Shown piece after piece: positions 26,124 through 34,335 of a DNA stretch of 64,000 nucleotides. Numbering within the stretch: position 1 is the first letter of the stretch; the number at the start of each line of letters is the position of its first letter. The DNA is taken from NCBI GenBank assembly GCA_963732095.1, contig CAVSZA010000054.1:248001-312000 (forward strand), given 5' to 3'. The position numbers and the translations under genes are program-made. Source of the stretch: AP-15 sp963732095 (lineage in GTDB: Bacteria; Pseudomonadota; Alphaproteobacteria; ATCC43930; CGMCC-115725). The notes beneath the pieces are model-generated. The model was not told the DNA's origin and searched no databases. It saw nothing but the letters and a program-made list of their open reading frames with translations.

Positions 26124-27473
26124 TCAGCGGGCCGGACCCGGACAGCGGCAGTAGATCGCGTTGCGCTCCCCTTCCTCTTGCGCCACCGCCGCGAAGGTCA
26201 GCGCGCCGCCCGGTCCCGCCACAGCGACTGCATTGAGTGCGAAACGACCGACCCGCTCGCCCTGCGGCAGCGTTTCGCCCATCGCCGCGACCCGCTTGAT
26301 ATCGCCCGCGGCCCCGGCGAAGGCGGCAAGCGGTCCAAGCCCACCATCGAGGGCCGCGATGAACGCAGTCACCCCGTCCGGCCCCACTGTCGGCCACGGA
26401 CCGAAACCCGCATAGCGACCACCGCCGGGTGCCGGCGCTCCCTCGACGGCGATCTCGGCCAAACCCTCCGGCCCGATCCGCAGCACCGCCTCGCGTGTGA
26501 TCCCGTCCTTGCCGAGATAGGCGCCGAACGCGATCCCGTCCTCGTCGTCGATCGCCACCCGCTCCGAGAACCGCAGGATCATTGCTCCACTCGCCGCCGG
26601 GTCACCTGTCCCAACCAGCAGACGCAGATCGCGCGCACCCGCAATAAAAATGCCGCCGAGCGCCGGGCCCTTGGAGATCGCGGCAGGAAAGGCGATGACG
26701 CCGCTGTTGTTCAATGCCGGCTCACCGATCTTGTCCATTGTGCCGCCGATGCGCAGCAGCCGCTCGCCTTCCGCCACCAGCCGCTGCAGCCGCCGGCCGT
26801 TCCAGAAATACAGCACATCGAGCAGGTCGCGTCCGCGCCGCACATCGGCAACGAAAGCCAGTTCGTCGTTGTCGTTCAGCGCCGGCGCGTCAAACCCGAC
26901 CAGGACACCGAGAGGCACGCCCGGAGCGTCGTCGCCGGCAAGCGCGATCGCCTGCAATCCGTCCGCCCCGGCGAGGAAGACCCCCTCGGTCGCCCGCCCG
27001 CCGGCGACCTGCGCGCCGAATGCCACATGCCCGGCGCCGTTCAGCGCCGGCAGCGGACGCGCGCCGAACCCCGCCAGCGTGCCGCCCCCCGGCAAGTTGT
27101 CCCCGAACGCCGCCACCTTCGTCACATGCCCCCCTTCGGTGAGGAAGATGCCCTCGCGTGCCGGCGCGTGCAGCACGGTCGCATAGAAGGCGACCTGACC
27201 GCGCGCATTGACCGGCGCGACAATCGGCTGCGCGGTGACATCGAACCGGTCGAAGCGGCCGCCGCCGGGCGCCGCCAGACCAGACCGAACAATAGCGCGC
27301 AACGCGCCGGTCTCGGACACCGGAACATCTGCCGGCTGTGCAGGCACCCGCAGTGATGACTGCGCCGGTGCCGTCGACGGCGTCTTCGGTACGACCCAGA
27401 GAACAGCGGCCCACAAACCCGCCACGGCCACACCCGCAACCAGCAACCGCCACCACGCCGCAATCAGCAGCAT
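26124..27473 (-). CDS. membrane-anchored or secreted repeat protein, DUF7453-like
   Basis: A 449-residue protein with an N-terminal hydrophobic helix (LLVAGVAVAGLWAAVLWVV). The rest is about six repeats, each with a stretch such as LNGAGHVAFGAQV, LNDNDELAFVADV, LNNSGVIAFPAAI or IDDEDGIAFGAYL and a Gly/Pro-rich turn (APGGGRFDRFD, APGGGRYAGFG). The pattern suggests a beta-propeller or similar repeated fold, as in proteins annotated choice-of-anchor or DUF7453. Function unknown. It starts 3 bases after the stop of the metal-binding-protein gene, so it is probably the last gene of that ABC transporter operon and may have a metal-related envelope role. Confidence 0.6.
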   Translation of the reverse strand: MLLIAAWWRLLVAGVAVAGLWAAVLWVVPKTPSTAPAQSSLRVPAQPADVPVSETGALRAIVRSGLAAPGGGRFDRFDVTAQPIVAPVNARGQVAFYATVLHAPAREGIFLTEGGHVTKVAAFGDNLPGGGTLAGFGARPLPALNGAGHVAFGAQVAGGRATEGVFLAGADGLQAIALAGDDAPGVPLGVLVGFDAPALNDNDELAFVADVRRGRDLLDVLYFWNGRRLQRLVAEGERLLRIGGTMDKIGEPALNNSGVIAFPAAISKGPALGGIFIAGARDLRLLVGTGDPAASGAMILRFSERVAIDDEDGIAFGAYLGKDGITREAVLRIGPEGLAEIAVEGAPAPGGGRYAGFGPWPTVGPDGVTAFIAALDGGLGPLAAFAGAAGDIKRVAAMGETLPQGERVGRFALNAVAVAGPGGALTFAAVAQEEGERNAIYCRCPGPAR

Positions 27474-27476
27474 AGC

Positions 27477-28385
27477 TCAGTTCCGCAGCATGCCGGCCTT
27501 CAGGGTAGCCACGTCATGACGCAGCATCTCGATGTAGCTGTCGGCCTCGCCGCCGGCGGGGGAGAGTGAGTCACCGTAGAGCGTGCCGCCGATCACGGCA
27601 CCGGTTTCACCGGCGATGCGCTGCATCGCCCGCGGATCGGTGATGCTGTCGAGGAACAACGCCTTCACCCGATCGGCGCGGATCTGTTGCGCCAGCTTGG
27701 CCAGCTCCGCCGCCGAGGGCTCGCTCTTGTTGGTCCAACCATTCACCGTCATCAGCGTGATGCCGTAGGCAGCGGCGATGTATTGCAGCGAATCGTGCGA
27801 CGACAGCGCCCGCCGCTTTCCCGGCGGCACGCCCGCCATCTCCTTGCGCGCCCAATCGTCGACCGCCTGGATCTGTTTTGTGTAGGACGCCGCATGTGCC
27901 CGGTAGTCCGCGGCGTCGGCCGGATCGAGGCGCGCCAGCGCGGCGGCGATGTTGCGCACGTAAATGACGCCATTGCGCGGATCTAGCCAAGCGTGCTGAT
28001 CGATCGCCGCGGGCAGCTGCCTGCCGGAAACCGGGTGCTCTTCCTCTGCGGTCAATGTCCGCACACCACGGGTAACCACGACCTTCGTACCCTTGAAAAG
28101 GGCCTGCTTGAGAAGGGGCTCCAACCACGGCTCGAACTCTTCGTTGAGGTCGTTGATGAAGACTGCGCGTGCCGACGCGACTGTCGCGACGTCGGCCGCG
28201 GTCGGCTGGTACAGCTCGCAGTCGCCTCCGGCCCCGACGATGGTTTTGACGTCGATGCGATCGCCACCGACATTGGCGAGCATATCGCCAATGACGCTGA
28301 ACGTCGCGACCACCGGGATCCGATCGGTGGCTCGCGCCGGGCCTGCCAGCAGCAGGGCGGCGAGCACGATGGCAAAACAGAACAT
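27477..28385 (-). CDS. metal ABC transporter substrate-binding protein (ZnuA/MntC family)
   Basis: A 302-residue cluster A-I binding protein with a signal peptide (IVLAALLLAGPARA). Family landmarks: IPVVATFSVIGDMLANVGGD, then YQPTAADVATVASA, DQHAWLDPRN with His131, SSHDSLQYIAAAYG with His197, and LYGDSLSPAG with Asp272. The first metal ligand, normally His in D-x-H-x-Y-x-P-T, is Glu57 here (D-C-E-L-Y-Q-P-T). The ligand set would be Glu-His-His-Asp rather than the Zn-type His-His-His or Mn-type His-His-Glu-Asp. The ATG overlaps the permease stop by one base (TGATG). It delivers a divalent metal, probably Zn or Mn, to the permease encoded upstream. Confidence 0.85.
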   Translation of the reverse strand: MFCFAIVLAALLLAGPARATDRIPVVATFSVIGDMLANVGGDRIDVKTIVGAGGDCELYQPTAADVATVASARAVFINDLNEEFEPWLEPLLKQALFKGTKVVVTRGVRTLTAEEEHPVSGRQLPAAIDQHAWLDPRNGVIYVRNIAAALARLDPADAADYRAHAASYTKQIQAVDDWARKEMAGVPPGKRRALSSHDSLQYIAAAYGITLMTVNGWTNKSEPSAAELAKLAQQIRADRVKALFLDSITDPRAMQRIAGETGAVIGGTLYGDSLSPAGGEADSYIEMLRHDVATLKAGMLRN

Positions 28386-29245
28386 CAAGCGTCCCGCCCG
28401 ATCATCGGCGCCAGGCGTCGCCAGGAGCTGGTAACGACCAGCGAGATCCCAAACAGTAATCCCGCCGCCAGTACGATCGCTGGACCGGAAGGCAGATTGC
28501 GGTGATAGGAGACGAGGAGCCCCGTGACCGACGCCGCCATTCCGAAGCCGGTCGCCAGCGCCATCGACCCCGGTACCCCCAAGCCCCAACATCGCGCCGC
28601 CGCTGCCGGCAGCAGCATCGGCCCTACCGCCAGCAGTGTGCCGAACGCCTGGAAATTCGCTACCAGCGCCAGAACCACCAGCGCCAGGAACGCTGCGCCG
28701 TACGGCGCGCGCGTACCCACTGCGCGGAGAAACACGGGATCGAAGGCACTCACCGCCAGCGGCCGATACAATGCTGCGATCACCAGGAGGGTCACGCTGG
28801 TCACCGTGGCTATCTGCAGCAGAGCGCGCCGGTCGATCGCCAACACAGTGCCGAACAGCACGCGCATGACGTCGACATTGCTGCCCCGCCACGCCACCAG
28901 AACGACGCCGAGCGAGAGGGCGACCAGATAGAACGCCACCAGTCCGGCATCGCGCCGTGTCCGCTCGCTGGTGATCAGCCCGGCCAGCGCCGCCACAGCA
29001 AACCCGCTCGCCAGCCCGCCCAGCGACAGCCATGCCGGCGATGGTCCGGCATAGAGAAACCCGATCGCCGCGCCGGGCATCACCGCATGTCCCAGCACGT
29101 CCGCGTCGAGGCTCATCCGCCGCAACACCAGTAGCGTTCCGACGGCCCCGTTGGTCAGCGCCAGCGCCAGACAGGCCACCAGCGCCGCCCGCATAAACGC
29201 GAGCGTCTCGAAGGGTTCCACGACCAGAGCATGCGCCGACATCAC
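28385..29245 (-). CDS. metal ABC transporter permease (ZnuB/MntB family)
   Basis: A 286-residue inner-membrane protein with about eight hydrophobic helices. The hallmark VLRRMSLDADVLGHAVMPGAA in the first third is the conserved ABC-3 permease segment, and FGTLLAVGPMLLPAAAAR near the C-terminus is the matching region of the second half. It forms a homodimeric channel for a divalent cation handed over by the binding protein. The start codon overlaps the end of the ATPase gene by four bases (ATGA type), and its stop overlaps the next ATG, so the three genes are translationally coupled. Confidence 0.9.
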   Translation of the reverse strand: MMSAHALVVEPFETLAFMRAALVACLALALTNGAVGTLLVLRRMSLDADVLGHAVMPGAAIGFLYAGPSPAWLSLGGLASGFAVAALAGLITSERTRRDAGLVAFYLVALSLGVVLVAWRGSNVDVMRVLFGTVLAIDRRALLQIATVTSVTLLVIAALYRPLAVSAFDPVFLRAVGTRAPYGAAFLALVVLALVANFQAFGTLLAVGPMLLPAAAARCWGLGVPGSMALATGFGMAASVTGLLVSYHRNLPSGPAIVLAAGLLFGISLVVTSSWRRLAPMIGRDA

Positions 29246-29994
29246 GCCGCCATCGCCGGCAACGCCACCTCTGTCGCACCCCAGGCGACGCAGCGCCGCG
29301 CCAAGACCAGAGTCGAGGGAAAGTGCGCCTGTACCAGGTCGAGATCATGCAGCACGGCGATCACCGTCCTGCCCTCCCGGTGCCACCGCACGACCTGATC
29401 GAGCAACACCGACATCGTCTGCGCATCGACCGCGGCAAATGGCTCGTCGAGCAAAATAACCGTGGCGTCCTGCAGTATCAGGCGTGCGAACAGCGCCCGT
29501 TGAAGCTCGCCCACCGAGATCTCGCCGATCGATCGCGCCAGCCGTCCGGCCAGCCCCACCGTCTCCGCCACCTCCGCGACGCGCGCCCGCAGCGCGGTCC
29601 CCGGGGAGCGGAATGCACCGAACTCCCGCCATCCGCCGAGCGTGATCAGTTCGGACAGCGTAAGCGGGTAGCCAAGATCGATTGCCGCAACCTGAGGCAG
29701 ATAAGCCAATCGCTGCCGCGCAGCTCGATTCACCACCCCACCGGCGAGGCGTACCACGCCTGCGATCGCGGCAAGGAGCGTACTCTTGCCAGCCCCGTTC
29801 GCCCCCACGACGGCGGTCAGGCTGCCCGAAGCGAAGTCTCCGCTCACGGCCTCCAACGCTATTCGCCGCCCATAGCGCACCGTTACGTCGCACAACCGGA
29901 TACCGCCATCCGCCTCCGTGTACCGACGGAGCAAAACCGCACCCTCCCGGTCTGACCTGCCGCGAGCGTGGTATAATCTTGCAAAATACGCCAT
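29242..29994 (-). CDS. metal ABC transporter ATP-binding protein
   Basis: A 250-residue ABC ATPase. Walker A is GANGAGKST, the Q-loop region reads LAYLPQVAAI, the signature is ISVGELQRA (SVGEL in place of SGGQ), Walker B is VILLDEPFAAVD, and the switch His is in AVLHDLDL. It powers the adjoining permease. The first 30 residues lack family resemblance and overlap a possible promoter for the divergent cyclase gene, so translation may begin further in, at one of the GTG or similar codons before IRLCDVTVRYGRR. It is the first gene of the operon ATPase-permease-binding protein-repeat protein. No Zur or MntR box was confidently found. Confidence 0.88.
   Translation of the reverse strand: MAYFARLYHARGRSDREGAVLLRRYTEADGGIRLCDVTVRYGRRIALEAVSGDFASGSLTAVVGANGAGKSTLLAAIAGVVRLAGGVVNRAARQRLAYLPQVAAIDLGYPLTLSELITLGGWREFGAFRSPGTALRARVAEVAETVGLAGRLARSIGEISVGELQRALFARLILQDATVILLDEPFAAVDAQTMSVLLDQVVRWHREGRTVIAVLHDLDLVQAHFPSTLVLARRCVAWGATEVALPAMAA
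29952..29977 (+). promoter_or_regulatory. possible sigma-70 promoter for the cyclase gene
   Basis: A perfect TATAAT lies at 29972-29977, about 70 bases before the cyclase ATG. The best -35 candidate, ctgacc at 29952, is spaced only 14 bases away, so the -35 assignment is weak. Confidence 0.35.
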
Positions 29995-30048
29995 TCTAGC
30001 GGCAAGTTTACCATCGCGACCGCAGAACGAGGTAGGGGAGGAGCAACC

Positions 30049-31071
30049 ATGAAAATCGCCGGACTAGCCGCGTTCGTAGGTATGTCAGTCTTGTCGCTGT
30101 TGGGGCAATCGGCACCCGCCTCGGCCGAGGCGGACTGCAAGGCCGTCGTCCAGCCATCGCCCTTTGGCCCGGACGATCAGACCGGCGCGACCAACCGCAT
30201 TACCCCCGCGGTCACCAAGGCCGCCGCCGCTGAGATCCAGACCGGCGTCGTCACCTCGATGGCCAACCCCCTCGTGGACGGCATACCGCTCTTCGGGACC
30301 CGCTTCAGCAAGACCATCCTCAGCAGCTTCGCCACGATGCCGGGTGCCGAATACGGCAACAACAAGCTGAGCTATATGGAAGACACCTATCTCAGCCAGA
30401 GCCATGTCGGCACGCACATCGACGGCCTCGGCCACATCGGCATCCAGGACTGCTACTACAACCAGACGCCGATGGGGAAATACGTCACGCAGAATTATCT
30501 GAAGCGCCTTGGTCTCGAGAACATCAAGACTTTCGCGACGCGCGGCGTCATCATCGACGCGGTGAAGGTGTTTCAGGCCGCCGGCAAGCTGAAAGTCAAC
30601 CCCGCCTGCAAGACCCCCTGCCTCGACGCGGGCTCGCTGATCACCGAAGCCGATCTGCAGGCTGGGCTGAAGATGTACAATGTGACCCTGCGCGAGGCCG
30701 ACGCGGTGTTCATCAACACCGGCTGGGGTGACTTGTTCAAGCAGTGGCCGGCCCAGAATGCCGCCTACAACAAGGGCGAACCCGGCATCAGCGAGTCGGC
30801 GGCGCTGTGGCTCGCCTCGCAGAAAGTCGTTGCCGTCGGCGCCGACACGTGGGCGGTCGAGGTTATCCCGGGCGAGAGGGAGGACATAGCCTTTCCGGTG
30901 CACAAGACATTGATCACCGACAATGGCATCCACATCATCGAGAACGTGCGCACCGACCTGATTTCCGATGTCGCCGCAAAATCGGGCCGGGCGACCTTCT
31001 TCCTATCGATGACAGTGCCCAAAGCGGTCGGGACGACCGGCACTTTTGTCAACATAGAGGCGATCCAGTAG
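30049..31071 (+). CDS. secreted cyclase-family protein (kynurenine formamidase-like)
   Basis: A 340-residue protein with a signal peptide (GLAAFVGMSVLSLLGQSAPASA). It carries the cyclase/arylformamidase metal motif SQSHVGTHIDGLGHIG (HxGTHxDxxxH), then INTGWGDLFKQW and WLASQKVVAVGADTWAVEV. Relatives hydrolyse amide, ester or lactone bonds using bound Zn or Mn in the active site. Export to the periplasm is less usual than for the tryptophan-pathway formamidase and argues for another substrate. AGGGGAGGAGCAACC precedes the ATG. A periplasmic binding protein gene starts three bases after the stop, and the two are probably one operon for uptake and use of some small molecule. Confidence 0.85.
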   Translation: MKIAGLAAFVGMSVLSLLGQSAPASAEADCKAVVQPSPFGPDDQTGATNRITPAVTKAAAAEIQTGVVTSMANPLVDGIPLFGTRFSKTILSSFATMPGAEYGNNKLSYMEDTYLSQSHVGTHIDGLGHIGIQDCYYNQTPMGKYVTQNYLKRLGLENIKTFATRGVIIDAVKVFQAAGKLKVNPACKTPCLDAGSLITEADLQAGLKMYNVTLREADAVFINTGWGDLFKQWPAQNAAYNKGEPGISESAALWLASQKVVAVGADTWAVEVIPGEREDIAFPVHKTLITDNGIHIIENVRTDLISDVAAKSGRATFFLSMTVPKAVGTTGTFVNIEAIQ

Positions 31072-31074
31072 CGC

Positions 31075-32085
31075 ATGACGTCAGGGCCGGTGCTGCGGCG
31101 CCGGGCTTTTCTGGCCGCGCTGCTCGCCTGTGGTTTCGGCCCAGCAAGGGCCGAGGCCCGGCGCTTCCGAATCGCCCTCGCCAATCTCGACGAGACGCCG
31201 GGAGTGAGTTTGGAAGGACTCGGCTTCACCGGTACCGATGTGCGGCGCAGCTTCGAATTGGCGGCCCGCACCTTGCCGCTCGACATGCTCTATTTCGACA
31301 ATGCCGGCGACCCCGCCCGTGCAATTGCCAATGCCGAGGCGGCGATTGCCGCCAAAGTCGACTTGCTGATCGAATATAACGCCGATGCCGATGCGAATGC
31401 GGAGATCGCCCGCCGCCTCGCCGCCGCCGCGATCCCAGCCCTGGCATTGGTCGATCCGCTGCCTGGCGCGCCGCTCTACGGACCCGACAATCGCGCCGCC
31501 GGCCGCATCGCCGGGCGCGCGCTCGGTGATTTCGCGCTGGAAACCTGGCCGGACGAGCAAGTGCTCGGGGTACTGATCGGTGACCTCGCCGATCCTGGCT
31601 CCGCCGTCAGCGATCGCGTGCAGGGTATCACCGAAGGCGTCCACGAATCGCTGCCCACGCTGAAGCTCGCCTCGCTCGACACCGGCGGACAGCCGGTGCG
31701 CGCCGACGCGCTGTTGGCGAAATTCCTGCAGACGCAGCGCGGCCAACGGATGTTGATCGCGACTCTCGACGACCTCGCAGCCGTATACGCCAAGAACGCC
31801 GTCGAAATGAACCGGCGGCAGAGCGACTGCATCATCGTCAGCCAAGGGCTCGACCCGAACATCCACGGCGGCGCGAGCGAGAAGAAGGAGATCGATCCCA
31901 ACAACCGCGGCAGCGTGGTGCTCGGTTCGGTCGCCTATTACATGGATCGCTGGGGCTACGACGTGCTGCCACTCGCCTTGCGCCTGCTCGCCGGCCAGAC
32001 GCTGCCGCCGCGCACCGCGACGCAACACACCCTGGTCACTGCCGCCAACGTGTTCCGGGAATATCCGCCATTCGATATGAACTGA
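31075..32085 (+). CDS. periplasmic substrate-binding protein (type 1 fold)
   Basis: A 336-residue protein with an N-terminal Arg-rich signal (LRRRAFLAALLACGF) that could be Sec or Tat type. The mature part follows the sugar-type periplasmic-binding fold: RRFRIALANLDETPG, IANAEAAIAAKVDLLIEYNA, IPALALVDPLPGAPLYGPDN and GSVVLGSVAYYMDRWGYDVL. Such proteins bind sugars, polyols or signalling molecules for an ABC transporter or a sensor. No permease or ATPase follows; the downstream DNA holds only a TonB receptor remnant. It starts three bases after the cyclase gene. The ligand may be the substrate or product of that enzyme. Confidence 0.75.
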   Translation: MTSGPVLRRRAFLAALLACGFGPARAEARRFRIALANLDETPGVSLEGLGFTGTDVRRSFELAARTLPLDMLYFDNAGDPARAIANAEAAIAAKVDLLIEYNADADANAEIARRLAAAAIPALALVDPLPGAPLYGPDNRAAGRIAGRALGDFALETWPDEQVLGVLIGDLADPGSAVSDRVQGITEGVHESLPTLKLASLDTGGQPVRADALLAKFLQTQRGQRMLIATLDDLAAVYAKNAVEMNRRQSDCIIVSQGLDPNIHGGASEKKEIDPNNRGSVVLGSVAYYMDRWGYDVLPLALRLLAGQTLPPRTATQHTLVTAANVFREYPPFDMN

Positions 32086-32116
32086 TATGGCGAATTGAAA
32101 TCGGTAACGCCCGGCG

Positions 32117-32351
32117 TTGTTTCGGATATCGACGGCATTCGGACCACGGCAGGGCACCGTCGCCGTTCTGTTCCTCTCGGTAATGCTCGGCATCGCGCGC
32201 CCGGCGATGAGCGCGCTGCCTACTGGTACGATCGAGGGGGTCGTCAAGAATGCCCAAGGCCAGCCGCTGGCACAGGTGCAGCTGACCTTGCGCGCGACGA
32301 CCTTCGGATCCAAGGCGGGCGTTTTATGCCGGCCTCACCAAGGAGTTCTGA
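32117..32351 (+). pseudogene. TonB-dependent receptor collapsed to its two ends
   Basis: The first part encodes a signal peptide (VAVLFLSVMLGIARPAMSA) and a carboxypeptidase-regulatory-like start GTIEGVVKNAQGQPLAQVQL, as found at the N-terminus of many TonB receptors. At about 32320 the frame is lost, and in another frame the next codons read AFYAGLTKEF-stop, a typical last beta strand of a receptor barrel ending in Phe. The middle, about 2 kb in an intact receptor, appears deleted. The start shown is a TTG; an in-frame GTG near the signal peptide is also possible. It lies 31 bases after the binding-protein gene. Confidence 0.55.
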
Positions 32352-32371
32352 GGCGCTCGACAGAGGCAAGT

Positions 32372-33211
32372 TTACAGCCGATAGGCGTTGTCAAGAATTG
32401 CCGTCGCGAGCGCGTCTGCCGGGCCGCGCAAGGTGCGTCCCGGCCCGGCGATGACGAATTCGATGTGGCCGAGATCGGGAAGCCCGGGCAACACGGTCAA
32501 ACCCGCCGGGACAAAGCCGTCGCCCTGAACGCTGACCCCAAGCCCCGCCAGAGCGGCTGCATTGAGGCCGCTGAAGCTGCTGCTCGTGCACACGACCCGC
32601 CAGCTTCGCCCGGCGCGTTCGAGCACTTCGAGAGCAATGGCCCGGCTGATGCTCGGGGGCGGGTAAAGGATCAAAGGAAGCGGCCGATCAGGGTCTGCCA
32701 GAGCCGGGTTGCCGCCGAGCCAGACGAGTTTCTCGCGTCGAACCAGCTGGCCGCGGTCCTCGCCGGGGCGCCTCTTGGCCAGAACGAGGTCGAGCTCTCC
32801 GGCGTCGAGTGTTTCCAACAAACCGCCGCTGAGCCCGACCGTCAATTCGAGATCGACGGCGCGATGAACGCGCGTGAACTCGCGGAGAACCTCCGGCAGG
32901 CGGCTCTGCACGAAATCTTCCGAGGCGCCAAAGCGGACGCGTCCGCGCAGTTCCGAGCCGGCGAAATAGCGCCGCGCGCGTTCGTTCGCTTCGAGGATGC
33001 CTTGGGCGAGACCGAGCATCGCCTCACCATCCGCAGTCAGCGCCACCGAATGGGTGTCGCGCACGAAAAGGCGGCGCGATGCTGCTTCTTCGAGGCGGCG
33101 CACATGCTGACTGACCGTCGATTGCTGCAACCCGAGACGACGCCCGGCGTCGGTAAAGCTCCGAGCCTTGGCGACAGTCACAAAAGTTGCCAACAGATTG
33201 GGGTCGAACAC
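32372..33211 (-). CDS. LysR-family transcriptional regulator
   Basis: A 279-residue LysR regulator. The N-terminal winged helix reads LLATFVTVAKARSFTDAGRR then LGLQQSTVSQHVRRLEEAA and LFVRDTHSVALTADG; the C-terminal effector domain starts at GRVRFGASEDFVQS. It is transcribed divergently from a BASS-family transporter gene 110 bases away, the classic arrangement for a LysR protein regulating its neighbour. The intergenic segment includes ttacgatttgcgattacagtaatc, with partial dyad symmetry, and a T-N11-A site is likely there. The inducer is unknown. Confidence 0.9.
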   Translation of the reverse strand: MFDPNLLATFVTVAKARSFTDAGRRLGLQQSTVSQHVRRLEEAASRRLFVRDTHSVALTADGEAMLGLAQGILEANERARRYFAGSELRGRVRFGASEDFVQSRLPEVLREFTRVHRAVDLELTVGLSGGLLETLDAGELDLVLAKRRPGEDRGQLVRREKLVWLGGNPALADPDRPLPLILYPPPSISRAIALEVLERAGRSWRVVCTSSSFSGLNAAALAGLGVSVQGDGFVPAGLTVLPGLPDLGHIEFVIAGPGRTLRGPADALATAILDNAYRL

Positions 33212-33321
33212 AGCTAGCTCATTACGATTTGCGATTACAGTAATCTTGGAGATCGGGGTTCACAATAGGCGAGAGAGCCGACATTTTGAGGGTCGCACAA
33301 CTCCGACAGCGAACCGGTCCG

Positions 33322-34335
33322 ATGAGCCCGCTTTCTCGCTTCCGTCCTGACGAATTCACCGTCGCCATGCTGTCGACCATAGTACTGGCCTCTCTGCTGC
33401 CCTGCCGGGGCGCGAGCACGGCGTTTTTCGAAGTGCTGACTGCGGTCGCCATCGGGCTCCTGTTTTTCCTGCAAGGAGCCCGTCTGTCACGCGCCGCGAT
33501 CGTCGCCGGCGCGTTGCATTGGCGGCTGCACCTCGTCGTCTTCGCTGCGACGTTTTTGGTGTTTCCGATCCTCGGGCTCGCGTTGCAGCCGTTATCGGGA
33601 ACGGTGCTGATGCCGCCGCTTTATCTTGGCCTCCTGTTCCTTTGCACCTTACCGTCGACCGTTCAGGCGTCGGTCGCGTTCACGTCGATCGCCGGAGGCA
33701 ATGTTCCGGCGGCGCTGTGCAGTGCCTCGGCGTCGAGCATAATCGGCATGTTCGCAACTCCATTGCTGGCCGGTGTGGCGCTGAAGTCGCACGGCGGGTT
33801 TTCGTTGAACGCACTGCGATCGATCGGAGCGGAGATGCTGCTTCCGTTCATCGCTGGCCACCTTCTCCAGCCGCGGATCGGGACTTGGGTGCGGACCCGC
33901 CGCAAGGTCCTGGGCGGCGTCGATCGCGGCTCAGTTCTCCTCGTCGTTTATACCGTGTTCAGCAGCGCCACTTTGAGCGGGATCTGGCACCAGCTCGCCC
34001 TCGGTCCGCTGGCCGCCCTGTGCGCGGTGTCAGGCGGGTTGCTGGCCGCGATGCTGGCGATCACCGCTCTCGCGGCCCGCAGCCTGGGCTTCTCGCGCGG
34101 GGACAGAATAGCGATCATGTTCTGCGGCTCAAAAAAGAGCCTCGTCACCGGCATACCGATGGCTAATGTGCTGTTTGCCGGCCAAGCCTTGGGCCTCATC
34201 GTCCTGCCGCTGATGATCTTCCATCAGATGCAGCTGATGGCCTGCGCCGCGCTAGCCCGGCATTATGCCCGCACGCCACTCCCGGCTTCGCCTCGCGCAG
34301 CCCGGCTTCAAACCTTCACGGTCGAGGCCCGGTAG
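33322..34335 (+). CDS. bile acid:sodium symporter (BASS)-like transporter
   Basis: A 337-residue membrane protein with about ten helices and the YfeH/SBF-like pattern: VAIGLLFFLQGARLSRAAIV, LPSTVQASVAFTSIAGGNV and GSKKSLVTGIPMANVLF, the last two being the conserved discontinuous helix motifs of the family. These transporters move organic anions, often with sodium. ATG 33322 (MSPLSRFRPDEF) is chosen; the frame opens earlier at a TTG. It is divergent from a LysR gene that probably controls it. Its 3' end overlaps the end of the converging aldolase gene by 28 bases. Confidence 0.88.
   Translation: MSPLSRFRPDEFTVAMLSTIVLASLLPCRGASTAFFEVLTAVAIGLLFFLQGARLSRAAIVAGALHWRLHLVVFAATFLVFPILGLALQPLSGTVLMPPLYLGLLFLCTLPSTVQASVAFTSIAGGNVPAALCSASASSIIGMFATPLLAGVALKSHGGFSLNALRSIGAEMLLPFIAGHLLQPRIGTWVRTRRKVLGGVDRGSVLLVVYTVFSSATLSGIWHQLALGPLAALCAVSGGLLAAMLAITALAARSLGFSRGDRIAIMFCGSKKSLVTGIPMANVLFAGQALGLIVLPLMIFHQMQLMACAALARHYARTPLPASPRAARLQTFTVEAR

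Noticed and set aside
28386..29348. N-terminal extension of the metal-binding protein to 623 codons
   Set aside because: It is antiparallel-frame reading of the permease gene; the binding protein starts with its signal peptide at 28385.
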